Below, piece by piece: positions 12,042-24,558 of a DNA stretch of 64,000 nucleotides. The notes under the pieces are model-generated. The model saw only the letters and a program-made list of their open reading frames with translations, made no database searches and was not told where the DNA came from. Origin of the DNA: Zychaea mexicana. Taxonomy: Eukaryota; Mucoromycota; Mucoromycetes; Mucorales; Lichtheimiaceae. The translations under genes and the position numbers were made by a program. Location of the stretch: contig NW_026516665.1 of NCBI RefSeq assembly GCF_025766255.1, positions 558,001 through 622,000 of the forward strand, in the 5' to 3' direction. Positions within the stretch are counted from its first letter, which is position 1. Each line of letters opens with the position of its first letter.

Positions 12042-13109
12042 TTAAGTATATAACGAAGCAACTGGTATCGGTGTGTGCCTGGATCCAATGTTTTGGATGT
12101 GCATAAAGTGGCTCAAACCACAAATTAGAAGCCTGTATCATCTTTACTAGGTCGACCTAAGGCGCAGTGATTAATTAGCTATTATATGGGAAAAGAATTA
12201 AGCACATTATTGCGTTTTGTGGTATGGTGTCTTGTAAGGCCAAGTGAGGAGGAAACTGGACAATATGCTGACAGTATGATACCTATGGCACGAATGGCCG
12301 GTTTTAGCTGCCCTACTAACAAAGATTTTATGAAGTGTATCTGTACTTGTCCTTCGAACACGCAGCCAGGTAAACAACGAACAGTGGTGGAATAACGATA
12401 ATGGTATTGGGCCTCGAAATTAATAATGGTACGGTGTGATACTTTGTGTCTAGATCTAGTAGCTCTGACAACAAAACGCTTAAGAGGTCAGAAAAGGAGA
12501 AGGACAAACATATGTTCACACATATGTGAGATTTCATGTTGTTGCAGTTCTCTATATAACTGTGACGGCATCATTCGCAGTGGTACATCGTATATCCCCA
12601 ACCCTTCGGCGTTCCTTCCTCCTTCAACTTCATGTATACTTGCAATTACCCCACCCAAGCATTTCCCGAAAAAGCCAGATAAATCCTCGGCAGTTGTCCA
12701 ACCAGAGTGTAGAACTTATTATCCGGAGAAAGAATTTCAGTGCGCTTTTATCTACCATATAACAAATGTATGGACGATGCATACATCTGTTGAGTCATAG
12801 CTTTATAGCAAGAGAGAGAGAGAGAGCCGTTTCCGCTCCTTATGCTCAAGTTACATCGTTATCTCTTTATCAGTGGAGGTTTGGGAAAAAGCATCAACAG
12901 GGATTATGGAAAATTACGACATAATGCACGCCTCTTTCTTACCTTGGGCGCTGCATGTAATATCTATGTTTCAATCAAAATTGTAGAACGTTTCCTGAAA
13001 AAGGCGTTTTATTACTTCTTTTTAGAATTTATTAAAAATAAAATGGAAGTTGTCTATTGTTTAATGTACATATAGCATTCTTATTGATATGATATACATG
13101 TACTTTATG
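12042..13109. other. Spacer between the arrestin pseudogene and the arrestin gene
   Basis: No gene recognised. It might contain unrecognisable N-terminal remains of the arrestin duplicate. A short GA run lies near 12812. The right end, A/T-rich with AATAAA-like sequence on the minus strand, is the probable 3' UTR of the arrestin gene. Confidence 0.45.
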
Positions 13110-14251
13110 CTACTGTACATGATATGATTCGTGATATATCGTAGGAAATGATGATACGACAAAAGATGCGCGTGGGGAGTAGCCTGGAGGCCGAAATTCG
13201 TCGTATACTGGTAAAGTATCATGATCTAGACTATTGCGTCGTGACGATGACTTGCTCAATTTAGGCTTTGCGCGCGTCGTCATATTTAGCGCTACCGCAT
13301 CATCACTGTACGACAGTAAGTCGGTAGGTACACCAGTACCATGCGGTAATGTACCCACTGTGATCGGCACCTCAAACAGCTTTCGAGCTATGAAGATTGG
13401 CCCGTATCGTCTCTTGGTACTGACATGAAGCTTGTACGTTATACCAAACCGTCTTGAATCTGTAACTGTAGGCAATTCTATCGTGTCCGGGATACGAAGC
13501 TCCAAAATTTCGTCATGTCCAGTTACGCTTGCTACAACGATAGTCTCGGTATGTTCAGAAACGATATTCAGATGCTGCTTAAGTGACACTGAGAGAGCTG
13601 TCGATGTCAATGACTCTATTCGGATCCGGATAAGGGTATCTCTGTTAAGCTGGTAGTGTAGTCCCGTGAGCAATGAAACACGCGTAACGTCGAGACGGTA
13701 GATATACGGTCGTATCTTGGCATATGGGCTGGTTTCAACACATGGTTCGAAATAAACCAGCAAGGGTTGGCTTTTGCACGAATTGTTAAGGGTAGCGAGT
13801 AGAGTATAGCTACTTGCTATGAGGGGATGTTGGAACGTAGGTGGAAAGTTAACCATGGGCATTTCGCACGTGAAAGGAAATCTGTGCACGCCTATCCCCA
13901 GCGTCCGGGAAGTACATAGTCTCGTTCGTACAGAGAACACCTTTCCTTCATCACCGTTTCTGGATTTGCACAAAGCACCGTAGTTTATCAACTCTATGTA
14001 TTCATATTTTTGTAAGTATATTTTGACAGATCTCTGTTTTTATATTGTGGTAAATCTAACATACCAGTGGCACGAAATGTGAGCTTCAACTCTTTAACAA
14101 AAAGAGTATCTGATACGCAGAGTTCTACTTGACCCTCAAATACCGAGCCAGGATAACAGCGAAGGAGAGGAGGAGCGCTGCTGCCCCTGCTACAATAGCT
14201 ATTGTTATAAAGGTATTGAGGATCGATTTTAATTGTTATTACGCCCGACAA
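13110..14251 (-). CDS. Arrestin-like protein (arrestin N and C domains)
   Basis: Two exons (14251-14065, 13993-13110), 356 aa. Exon 1 has the first strands of the arrestin N fold (IKIDPQYLYNN, GSVFEGQVEL, VKELKLTFRAT). Exon 2 supplies the rest: FPFTCEMPMVNFPPTFQHP, then the C domain (RVSLLTGLHYQLNRDT, RFGITYKLHVSTKRRYGP), and a disordered tail with LPVYDEFRPPGYSPR, a PxY-like ligand for HECT ubiquitin ligases. Fungal alpha-arrestins link Rsp5-type ligases to plasma-membrane transporters for endocytosis. The 71-nt intron uses a GTATGT donor; without it the frame breaks. Oddity: the conserved frame starts at a TTG (14251-14249), with a stop close upstream and no ATG before the fold begins. It uses a non-ATG start, has an unseen upstream exon, or lost its start codon. 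Confidence 0.78.
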
Positions 14252-15863
14252 CTTTTTGGTTAGATTTTAAAAAGGTTGGTATAACCACATATCCCATAAG
14301 AGGAAGACCAAAGAAGGGAAGCTTTGTCTGGGTTGTATATATTTGAATATTGTGCTTTATCTTTTGTTTAAGCGTGGGAGCGTAGAGGTATATTACTGTT
14401 TGTGCATGTGCTTAATGATTGTCACAAATGACACATCCGCTCCGACGCCTCGGCAAATGATCTTCTGTGATCTTATCTTGGGCCAGCCGCGGTCCAGTAT
14501 ATCCTCCGCCGCTTTTTCCTTTTTCTGTCAAAGCCGGAACAGCTTTGTCATAATCAGCTATACCCTAGCGTACGTATCGACTAAAATTTCCTCTTTACTG
14601 TTTAAAGTTTGAAGGGAACTGATTTCTCGGCTGATGAAGGAAAGGGATATGTCGGGCAGAGATCTTGCGGTATATAACGTTCTAGCCAGCAGATGAATGG
14701 AAACGCCGTACCTTCTATGTACTTCATCTCATCTTTCATTGTACTTACTACTACCTACATATACTAATGGATACTCATAAAATGCCGTTGGCAAAATTTG
14801 TGAGTTACTTGCGTCGCTAAACGAAACGAAATTCGCTTTAGTAAGTTATCACAAGCGTAATATTAATTATTACCGCAGCTCAGATGACGCCATACTATAA
14901 GCTTAAATGGTAGGTGTTCCCGAACAGATATGGTAAAATGGAAGCAAGATATGTAGGTGGTGCGTGTTCGTAATTTCACCAAACTTCCTGCGCTTGTACG
15001 CTCTGGCATAGTATATCCTCTTTGATCAACTTACTCTCAAGACAGAGACCCAGTTGCGCACAAAACGTCTTCATTATCAAGAAACGGATGTTTATACGAT
15101 TTCATATGATTTGCATCAATTCTATATGCATGACTGAAAGAGTTGAAGCGTGTAATTAAGACGGTTAAAGTTGACTGCAAAGAATTCGCTAAGGAGTGGC
15201 AAACGGCGTGTGGCATATCCATGTTGTATCCATTCATGGGACTCACATATATACTGGTCATTATAAAGTGTAGCCAGAAAGGAAATTGAGTTCTCTCCAA
15301 TTAGAAAGATAATATAGTTGTGTTTGGAGCTTTCTGTATCAGGGATGCTGCTTTTTGCACTATCTCTCATTTTAATACAGTCCCTTTTTAGAATCGACGT
15401 TTCGAACGTAGTAACATAGCTGATATCAAACAGTCTCACGATAGATGTATATTTAAATGGTCAATAGCCACACCTGAGATCGTTATGTAACAGTGAAGTT
15501 TGGTCAGATGGTATTTATGGAGCGCTGGCTGCGTAGAGTGCTATCATACCACCATATACTAATGATGCTGTCAGCGTTTTCCAGATATATCGTTAGTAGG
15601 CGATGCAAAAAAGGGAATACTTTTTTGGCATTGGATGTGTCGTTCATGTCCAGCGTATACATGCTTTAAGTTTCTCGCTTGATTACAATTATACAATAAT
15701 CTTTAGCGCTGCGGGCAGTGTTCAACTAAACATTTTATCAAATTGATTAAACCTCACTCTCTTTTGCCGATTTGCCTCAATTCATCAGGTAATGAAAACG
15801 AGCTTTGAGCTTTGACCAGGCGGACTTGGGATTTATTTATGACGCTGAACCGCTAAGCAGATA
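14252..15863. other. Divergent spacer between arrestin and exchanger genes
   Basis: About 1.6 kb with only short unsupported frames. A minus-strand stretch near 14400-14570 (GGGYTGPRLAQDKITEDHLP) looks peptide-like but matches nothing I know and ends in a stop. Contains the promoter of the exchanger gene. Confidence 0.45.
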
Positions 15864-18800
15864 ATGCAGCCATTTTACCGACAGCCGCGTACTGCTTTCT
15901 CTTTCGTTTCTTTCTATTTTTCTGTTCTCTTCCTTGTAGCAACCATGTTGAGTCGTAATACCGCGTTACTGCTCTCACTTATTGCTGCTCTAAAAATAGC
16001 TTCTTGGTCTTGGCAAAATTCACTTAGTATAAACACACATTTAAGCAAACGCTCACTCGATGAATTAGTGCCACAGGAAATCATTGAGGTATTCTTGCTT
16101 TTTTCTTGCTGTTTCGACATGAGGAAAATTTAGATCGTTATTCCTTTTAATGTTAATTAATGAGTGTATTTGAATTCACAGTGCGACAAAGTACATTTAC
16201 ACGAAGATCAGTGCGCATTTGTATTAGAGCACTGTGCCGATACAACGCCCGGTATAGTCAACTATATTAATTGGTACTACTGCGCGTCCGGTTCAGCTCG
16301 TCCGGTCATACTCGTGGTCTTGGTAAGACACAAAAAGCCTTTTCAATCATCGAAAAGTTTAACTTAACATTGATAATCTAAACTTATATAGTGTGCATGG
16401 TTGTTATTCTTGTTTGGTTTTGTGGGGATAGCAGCGTCCGACTTTTTCTGTAAGCTTTCTTACATCATTAAACCCTCCCCTCCCCTATTCCCCTATAATG
16501 TTGCATGAAACAAACGCTAATTACAGCACTCTATTACAGGCCCAAATTTACAAACAATTGCATCTGCGCTACGTTTATCAGAAAGTCTGGTAAGCTGTCC
16601 TTGGTTTGTAGAGAGGTGTCGAAGGCTTCAAAGTAGATGGGTGATTAACACAAACCACATATACAATGGATGACGCGCGGTGTAGACGGGTGTCACGTTT
16701 CTAGCCTTTGGCAATGGAAGTCCGGATTTATTCTCAACATTCAGGTAAATATGCGCATACCGATAAATAGTTTGGGTTGGATCCATAAAAGAGTTGAAGT
16801 GAAGGATTTGTGCATTCAAAAAAGTGAAATAGCGCAATGCATTCCAACATGGGTTCGTTGGCTTTAGGTGAACTTGTTGGCGCTGCGGCATTCATTGTCA
16901 GCGTCGTTGCTGGGTAAGTTTTATTTTTTTCTGTATAGTAGGGTTTTCTATTTTGTCATGGAAGGGGCTAATGTGATTATGTAATTATGTGCAGATCCAT
17001 GTGTGCCATCAAACCATTTCGGACCAAGAAATTGAGCTTTCTAAGAGACGTCAGTTTCTTCACTTTGGCCGTAATATTGATCTTGGCGATTGTCGCCGAC
17101 GGACTGATATACCTGTACGAAGCCATAATCCTTATTCTCTTTTATATCGTCTATGTAATTGTTGTTGTTGGTGGCAACTATTACACAAAACGGAGATCAA
17201 CGTACCGAAATCTTGTCGAGCGTGCACGCTCGGAATATGAGGAAACAGGACCAGAAGTGGATAACCTATTGCGAGGCATCAATGCTTGGGATGGTAAGAA
17301 AAGTGAACAATACAGTGGAAGAGGAATTATGTACTAAATTTTCATCGCTTTCCTTCCCTGATTAGATGAAGCTACGCACGATGATGAGATGGAACTGTAT
17401 GACGAAGGTTTCGAAACAGAAGGATATCATAGCGACTATATGCGAGGTCGACGGACAAGCCATCCGAAGTTGCGTATCAAACCATCGCTTTTCTCAGCCA
17501 TCGAGGTCGGTAGTTTATCGTATCTGGAAGAAATTAATGACGACTCGAAGAATCACAAACTAAAATCAAAATATCAAGTTCCAAGATGTTGTTAGATCCT
17601 TACAGCATGCAAACGCTCGACCGTCAGGAAGAAACCTGTATTTCCGCCGACATCATCCCCATCAACGAGAAATTTCAACACAATCAGACAGTAGCGTAAC
17701 ACACAACGTACCATTAAGTCCACGAGGTGCAACAGCGCCATCCGAAACGCAGGACACTTTATCATACCCATCACCGAGTCGCATCGGACAGCGCCTCCGA
17801 CTTCCCATCGAAAGGCTAGACATAGACCTCGACGATGTTGTATTCCATCTATTCCCATCACTTGTAAACTTTTCAGAAAAATCCATATACAGCAAAATCA
17901 GCTCCATTATCTCAGCACCTGTTATCTTTGTACTAGCTATTACCCTCCCTGTCGTCAAAGAGGATGCTATCCAGAGGCAGCAACAGCAAGGAAGTGTTGT
18001 CTTGGATGACGATGCGTTGGCCATGCTACAAGACGCTCCAGACGAGAGCCAGGATCCTCTGGAGATGAACGATTTATCAGAAAGCACGTCCGTATGGAGC
18101 CAGTGGATGACGGCAACGCAATTGATCTGCGCTCCATTGTTTGTCGCTGGTGTTTTTGCTGTTAATGGCTTTGGAAACCCTGCCATCCTCATCCCTGTCG
18201 CAGCCGGTCTTGGATTGATTACCACAGTAGTATTTAAGCTGACTACATCACCACAACGGCAGCCCAGACTTTATTGGATGATGGCCTTCTTTGGATTTGG
18301 AATTGCGATGGTGTGGATTTTTTTGATTGCCAATGAAGTGGTTAGCGTGCTTCAGACCATTGGTATGGCGTTGGGTATCAGCGATGCTATTTTGGGTCTC
18401 ACTGTTTTTGCACTCGTAAGTGTATACATTTTACATGGCAGAATGGCTTACTATCGATTATTTCTCCTGATATCTGACCAATCATACAAATTAGGGTAAT
18501 AGTTTGGGCGACTTTGTGGCTAATGTAACCATGGCAAAAATGGGATACCCCATGATGGCGATGAGCGCTTGCTTCGGTGGTCCTATGCTCAGTAGGTTTC
18601 CCGATTTATAGCATTTTCTCTCTTTGTGGTTGTTTGCTGTCGAGACTAATTATATCTGGAAAACATAGATATTATGCTTGGCGTTGGCATTGGTGCGACA
18701 TATGTCACTTCACAGCGTAATGAACCATATCCCATCGAGCTTTCCGAAACCATCCTAGTCTCTGCCGTTGGACTGCTGGTTGTATTGGTGGCACTGTTAA

Positions 18801-18916
18801 TTCTGGTACCGTTGAACAAGTACAGAATGTCAAGAATACTTGGATGTGGATCAATTGCTATTTATTTACTTTGCACAGCTATAAATCTGTATATCGAAAT
18901 AACCTCTTCGGGCTAG
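15864..18916 (+). CDS. NCLX-type sodium/calcium exchanger
   Basis: Eleven exons: 15864-16088, 16182-16322, 16392-16449, 16540-16589, 16686-16744, 16833-16913, 16995-17293, 17366-17505, 17579-18415, 18495-18591, 18669-18916; 744 aa. This is the CaCA superfamily, cation/Ca2+ exchanger branch (human SLC8B1, yeast YDL206W), moving Ca2+ against Na+ or H+ across internal membranes. An N-terminal hydrophobic segment is followed by a Cys-rich lumenal stretch (CDKVHLHEDQCAF). The alpha-1 repeat has TGVTFLAFGNGSPDLFSTF (from aa 159), the alpha-2 repeat GNSLGDFVANVTMAKMGYP (from aa 631). A polar loop (about aa 300-460) separates two bundles of roughly six membrane segments. Exon 6 needs the acceptor at 16832 to give FSAMHSNMGSLALGE. 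The exon 8 donor (GTCGGT at 17506) is non-ideal, the only doubtful junction. Start: an ATG also exists at aa 29; the first ATG is used. Confidence 0.9.
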
Positions 18917-19453
18917 CTATCTGATTACAACATAATATGCTGAAAATAAAACAGTATCTGTTGTAGCTACCTTGAAAGTCAAGTATACTAAATTGTAGTG
19001 AATGTCGATACTGCATAATAAGGATGGAAAGAGGGTACTGGAAGAAGCTTTTGTCACAGTCACAGTTATCGCATAGTATATAATTCTCTTCTGAGCGAAG
19101 CCAGGAGCAGTCGCTAGTAAAACCCTTTAAAATTGATACTAATTCTTCTATTTACTTAACCCAGCTGAGAGATTTTTGTGCTCGTTTGTCCTACACCAGC
19201 TGAAAACAGTGGGGAAACGCTCTCCAGGCTTTCTTTGTACCTGTAATTTTTTTTTCCTTTCTTTATTGTTTGACGGCTCGCTATCCAATACGCGCTCACA
19301 GCAACAATTTCTGTTACTTTCGAATATAAACTCTTCTCTTCTGAAAGGGAAAAGAAAAAGAAAGCAAGGGCCACATTTTCTGTTCCAACCTTTTTCCATT
19401 ACTCCAGTTTTCTGCAAATTCTTTTTCCTCTTTCCCTTTTTCTTTAAATTTAC
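18917..19453. other. Spacer, 3' UTR and pyrimidine-rich leader
   Basis: The left part carries an AATAAA-like signal near 18942 for the exchanger. The right part (19230-19450) is rich in C/T tracts, as in leaders of many fungal genes, and precedes the next start codon. Confidence 0.55.
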
Positions 19454-19799
19454 ATGAATAATTACCTCTCCATGGACAGAGCTTCAGAAGCTGCCGCCCG
19501 TGATCTCGCTGAAGTCCGAAAACTCATTGAAGGCATGAGTGCCTTTGTGACGAGTCAAGCTGTTCAACAACAACAACAGCAATCTTCTCCACAGACGACA
19601 ACGACCGCACCTGCAACGACGACGACTACGACGGCTTCTCTCGATCGACATCCTACTCCATCATACCCTACCAGTCAGCCACAACAACAGCCATCTGGCT
19701 CACTGTTACAAGACACGGCATCGTTAATGGCCGCTGCTGCCACCGCTGCCGCCGCTGTGGCGTCGTCGTCGTCCTCTTCAACCACAGTGGCTGCTCCAA

Positions 19800-19831
<32 letters not shown>

Positions 19832-20624
19832 TCTCCTACCACTACAACACCCGCTCCTGCCACGGGAACAACCACCACCACAACAGCAACGCCCCAAACA
19901 ACGCCCTCTGCACCACCAAATGATCCATACAGGTAAATATATAAGCAATGGATAAGCGGTCTAGTATACTTCTATCTCTTTCACTCCTACCATATTCAAC
20001 CCTATGAAATGTTTTTTTATCAAATGGGATTATAGTGCTCAACCACCTGCAAACGGCATTGTCGTCCAAGTCGATCATTTAATGTATAACCGTGTCCTGT
20101 ATTTCCAATTATCGCGTAAGTTCATCTTCTCTGCTAACTAGTTGAAATGACACGAAACTCAACGACGATATTGGTAATCGAACAATGTAGCGGATGCTAC
20201 GATTGAGCCGCTTATCACCGGACTTCGTCTGTCGTTCCATGACACTTCAATTTCTGGCATGGTGCTTCAATACAAGGGATTCGATGGCCTGTGGAAGTGT
20301 CTGTTGAATCGTAAGTTCTTCTGCATTTTTAATTAGTCATTTCGTTTATTGGGTAAAATCATCCTTTGTCATTACTTATCGTACCTTGTTTTTAGGCGAT
20401 GATTCTTTAAAACGTATACTAAAGCAAGGATTCAAGAGTCAGACCATGTTACAGATGCGAGTACCGCGTGAGCAAGATTTGTTGAGTGTAAGAAACAAAA
20501 CGAGAGAATTGAGCTAAAGTACAAGATATGGATGGAAGAGAGAGTTTAACACCTTTAATTTTTTGTTTGCTAGTCGGGATACACCGATCGACGTCTATTG
20601 GCACTAACTAAGCCTGGCGCATAG
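19454..20624 (+). CDS. Hypothetical protein with low-complexity N-terminus and a compact C-terminal domain
   Basis: Five exons: 19454-19932, 20036-20115, 20191-20310, 20396-20487, 20574-20624; 273 aa. Not recognised. Residues 1-160 begin with a short helix-like segment (DLAEVRKLIEGMSAFV) followed by Gln, Thr, Ser and Ala runs, including nine consecutive Ala. The C-terminal ~110 residues look folded: VVQVDHLMYNRVLYFQLS, GLRLSFHDTSISGMVLQYKG and SLKRILKQGFKSQTMLQMRV, a beta-rich/helix pattern somewhat like a small ubiquitin-like or PB1-type fold (speculative). All junctions are good GT-AG sites and keep one frame. Ends with a short basic exon (GYTDRRLLALTKPGA). Function unknown. Confidence 0.75.
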
Positions 20625-21964
20625 TAGTTTTCGTTCAAACAAATAATAACACCACCCTTTCCCACCATACTTTCTTTTCTTCGTACACAACAACATATAT
20701 ACAAAGACAAAACCACATATCATTTCTTTTCCCATCTGTCTTCAAAGCTATAAAACTTAACTTTTTTCTATTTCCTTTACCCTCTCTTAGCCTGAATCCA
20801 ATCAAACGCATTTTTCTCTCATATAGTATGTAAAGTAAAGCCACTTTTTTCACCAAACTTATCATCTATTACCAGATCTCATTGCAAACACTTGTAGTAC
20901 GGCGAGGGACAGGAAAGGCGGGGAAAGGAGGGAGGGAAATTTTACGCGAAATTTGACAGGTGGCGTGCTTATAAGATTAGCTAAGCAAGAAAAGCCATCA
21001 AATTTCAATATCGGAATTCATGACGTGAGCTAAAACAAACTGTCAAACATGCATACCTCAATATCTACCACTGTCTTTATCTTTAACAGCGACACAACTT
21101 ATCAGTTCTCTGTCAATGATTAGCCAGCCATTTGGACATTTAGTTGTTACAATAAGCAGTTATTATGGTCATACCGTGCTGTGATGTACCGCCACTGTTT
21201 TTAGTACATGACCTGACTACATATCAGCAAATTGTTGATTTGACAACATTAATGGAGCTCTAGTGCTTAATAGCTCATAAAGTAAGTCGCATGTATTTTT
21301 AAATTTCCGTAAACAGATCCAAGTCACCAAGCTACTGCTGGTGATACTCACGCATCCAGTTTATAAGCAAAGATAATTATAGTTCGTAATAAACGAGATA
21401 CATATTTGGTGTGTTCATCATCTAGCTCTAGTGATACTTTTGCAAGACTCAAAATTGGAGCAGGTAAAATAAGCTTTTGTTAGCTGTTTTAACATATGGA
21501 AAGTATACATAAAGAAACCAAGCCAAATGTTAGAGTTAAGGGCTTTCATCCCATCGAATAGACAGATCCTACTCCGTAATATAGAATTTCTTTGTGTAGT
21601 TTGATTTGCCCACAATATCAGCAGCATCAACAGGTTACGTTTCCATCAGAAACATTTATTAACTTGTTGCAACAACACGATTTCGAAGGGGTTATCGACA
21701 CTTATCATAGCGTGACACATTTTTACATAATGAGAGCTCGTCATCCATCAGCAAAGCCACAAATGTATCGCTGAGCTAATTTCAGTATTCGTAAACGTAT
21801 ACATAAATATTCTTAAGAACCTGCCTGGCAAAAAATACATCAATATCAATGTTTTCAGTACTGTTACATTGAAAAGGCCCTAATATCCAACAATCAATAC
21901 TCTACCTCAGTACATATGTATCCTTTGAATCGACTGCAAGCAAGCCACATATTAAATATGTGTA
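20625..21964. other. Intergenic DNA left of the MITE
   Basis: A/C-rich probable 3' UTR up to about 20870, a purine-rich patch near 20900-20940, then featureless A/T-rich DNA. No gene recognised. Confidence 0.5.
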
Positions 21965-22412
21965 CAGGGGACCCCTCTTTAACTTTCAAGCCTCAATTTG
22001 ACCAAATAATAATTTCACATCCCCACGTATTTCACCTTCAATGGATCATTCAAGGTTGAAACTCTATCGAGTTATATCTCTTTATTGATAGGAAATGTTT
22101 TTCTTTTGGCAACTACCATAACCAGAGCATTGAATGAGTTTATTTGCTTTGATTATCAGGCATGATGATCAAGTGATGTAGTATAGTTGTGTAAAAAATC
22201 AATCGGACCTAGGCGAATGTATTGGATAAGTAGGTTATGTGAATTACATGATCTGTATAGTGGCAGCTTCACAAGAGTTGGCCATTTTTATAACATTAAG
22301 AGGTGTTTGGATAAAGGATTCTCCGTGCACAGGACTTTGTCCTTGTCTTCGTTAACCTTCACAATCCCTTATTTTCACGAATTTTAAGTTTAAAATTAAA
22401 GGGGGACCACTG
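21965..22412. mobile_element. MITE-like element, TA target duplication, imperfect terminal inverted repeats
   Basis: The ends are CAGGGGACCCCTCTTTAAC on the left and, read inward on the other strand, CAGTGGTCCCCCTTTAAT on the right. They form an imperfect inverted repeat of about 25 bp. Both ends are directly flanked by TA (21963-21964 and 22413-22414), the target used by Tc1/mariner/pogo-type transposases. At 448 bp with no transposase frame it would be non-autonomous. An internal hairpin (AGGACTTTGTCCT, near 22331) adds secondary structure. Confidence 0.75.
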
Positions 22413-24558
22413 TATTCGAAATCAAATACTGTACTCAAATGAAGCATTGCATTTCTGCGCTCTCAAACTAGGCAGTCTGCATATGGTTTTATGAAGGTCG
22501 ACGTAGAATTACAGTATTGCCGTCATGATTTGGCAAGGGATCAGAGTTAAACGGCTTATATCGTCGTCAAGATTCGCCGGCGGTCATACAAAAGACATAT
22601 GCCATGACCTGTCACACCTATTACGCTATTACATATAGCTTGACAGCTAAGCTTCGCAGAGCTGCATACTGTCAAGGTCAGTCATCCAATCTGGTTGTTC
22701 CACCAGGATTGTGCAATGAAGTGATGACGGCTAGTGAACTTACGGAATTCACATGCCCTGTAAATAGTATTTCACCATGATAGTTACTTTATTATAAAGG
22801 TCTAAATGTGTCAAAAGTTCTACAGTATGCAGTAACAGGCAATTCGGCGGTGTGCATCCATCAGCAGGTGTATATTTGCCAAGATCACTATCATAAAATT
22901 TGCAATAAATAAAGTGCCAAGAGGAGATATGAAGAGAGCAGTATACAAACAAATAGAGAAAAAAGAAAAAAGAACTACAATAAAGAATAAAGAGAATGAA
23001 GAATAAAGAATAAAGAAAAAAGAAGTATCTACGGTAACCACTTGGCATATTGCTAGGTAACGATGATCCCCTGATCTTACGGTTACCTTAGATAGTTAAT
23101 CAAGCTGCGGTTGGTAAACTTTGTTGTTGTTTGTAGTCGTGTGAACCCGTAGCACCCTTTACTAGATTTGTTGACAAGCGCCCAATTTCAACACTTTCAA
23201 ACTGGATTTTGGTTCTGTAACGATTTGAATCCTGAATAGTAATTTATTTGCAAGGTAACCATGAATATTGTTCCGTAGGAGCCACTTTAAAAACATTTTC
23301 ATACCATCAACACCGGAACCACAACGTAGATCATCCCGAACTAAAAAGGTCTGTCTATTCCTTTCAGGTAGCACAAACGAATTTGCTGCTTTTGTAAAAT
23401 GGCTGGGACCCGAAATGAACCGTTTTCGCTAGTTACAGTTTTTAGATCCAGCGACCAAGTTCTCGGCATTTTTTTATAGAAAAATGTCACATACAATCAG
23501 CATATATAGACTAGTTGAATTGTTTTATATCGAGACACCACATAGTAGATAATACATAGGCATATGTGTACGGGTTTGTTGCTGATGCACAGGTGTGACA
23601 TAGAGTGATGCCACCAACGTAGCAAATGCACGGAAGATTCGACACGTTTACTGCTTGGAGGGGCGCTGAAGCTGTACATGTATCTTACCACGTGTATTTT
23701 TAAAAAGTTATATACATTACGTACAACAACTCGGCCGGTGGAGCACCATCTTAATCACCTTCAAACTTCTTGGCAGAATGGGAAAAAAAACCACGCGACC
23801 ACCACTCTCTTGTAAAAGTATACGCTAAGCCCAAGCTCTATAGAAACATCATGAACAAAAAAATTTTACCAATTTGAGTAGTACAAGAAAGAGAGAGTGT
23901 GTGTAAGCGAGCGTTCGATAAACCCAGAATCAGTGTATGCGCATAAAGTCTAGGGATTAAGGAGTGATACTTGGAAGCAATAAATAATCGCAAGTTAAAG
24001 GAGGATGTCCAGCGATGCAATCGATGATTCCCTTGCAAAAAATGCTGTATGTGTATACAGACCCATGTTGATCCAAATGCAACAAGCGTGTACCATAGAT
24101 GCATCCATTTGTATGGGCCCTAAACTGGTGATTTGAGCTACTATGAATGTAATAAGTGAGGCTCAACAAGTGGTTTTTCTTTAAGCAATTGTAGGTGGGG
24201 GTGAATAAAGGGGTAGAAGAGAGAATATACACTATGGCTTTGTCAGTATCTAATGCTAGCCTGTACAGTTCAAAGAAAGTGGGGGGGGGTGTTTGTTCGG
24301 ACGACAGTACATACATACATGACGGGCCCTGACCCGCCCGTTTATTTTTTGCTCTCAGTAGTTTCGCAGCATACGCTACACACAACGCTGGGCCTATCGC
24401 GGCGCGGAACCTAAAACGCGCTTTTTTCTACGTCATTGGCGAAAAGAAGCACCAAAAGTGCGACCAAGCTCATCTCGTTTTCTCTTTTCCCTCTTTTTCT
24501 TCTTTTTTTTTTGTTTTTCCATTCCTACTTCTCAACTCGAGTACTAAAATAATTCAGG
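22413..24558. other. Intergenic DNA upstream of cofilin
   Basis: About 2.1 kb without a supported gene. Contains A-rich stretches near 22940-23030, a nine-G run at 24281-24289, and a strong C/T-rich tract (24470-24530) immediately before the cofilin start, as in many highly expressed fungal genes. Confidence 0.5.

Noticed and set aside
12186..12800. Plus-strand frames next to the arrestin pseudogene
   Set aside because: No similarity to arrestin or any family I know, and interrupted by stops at normal spacing.
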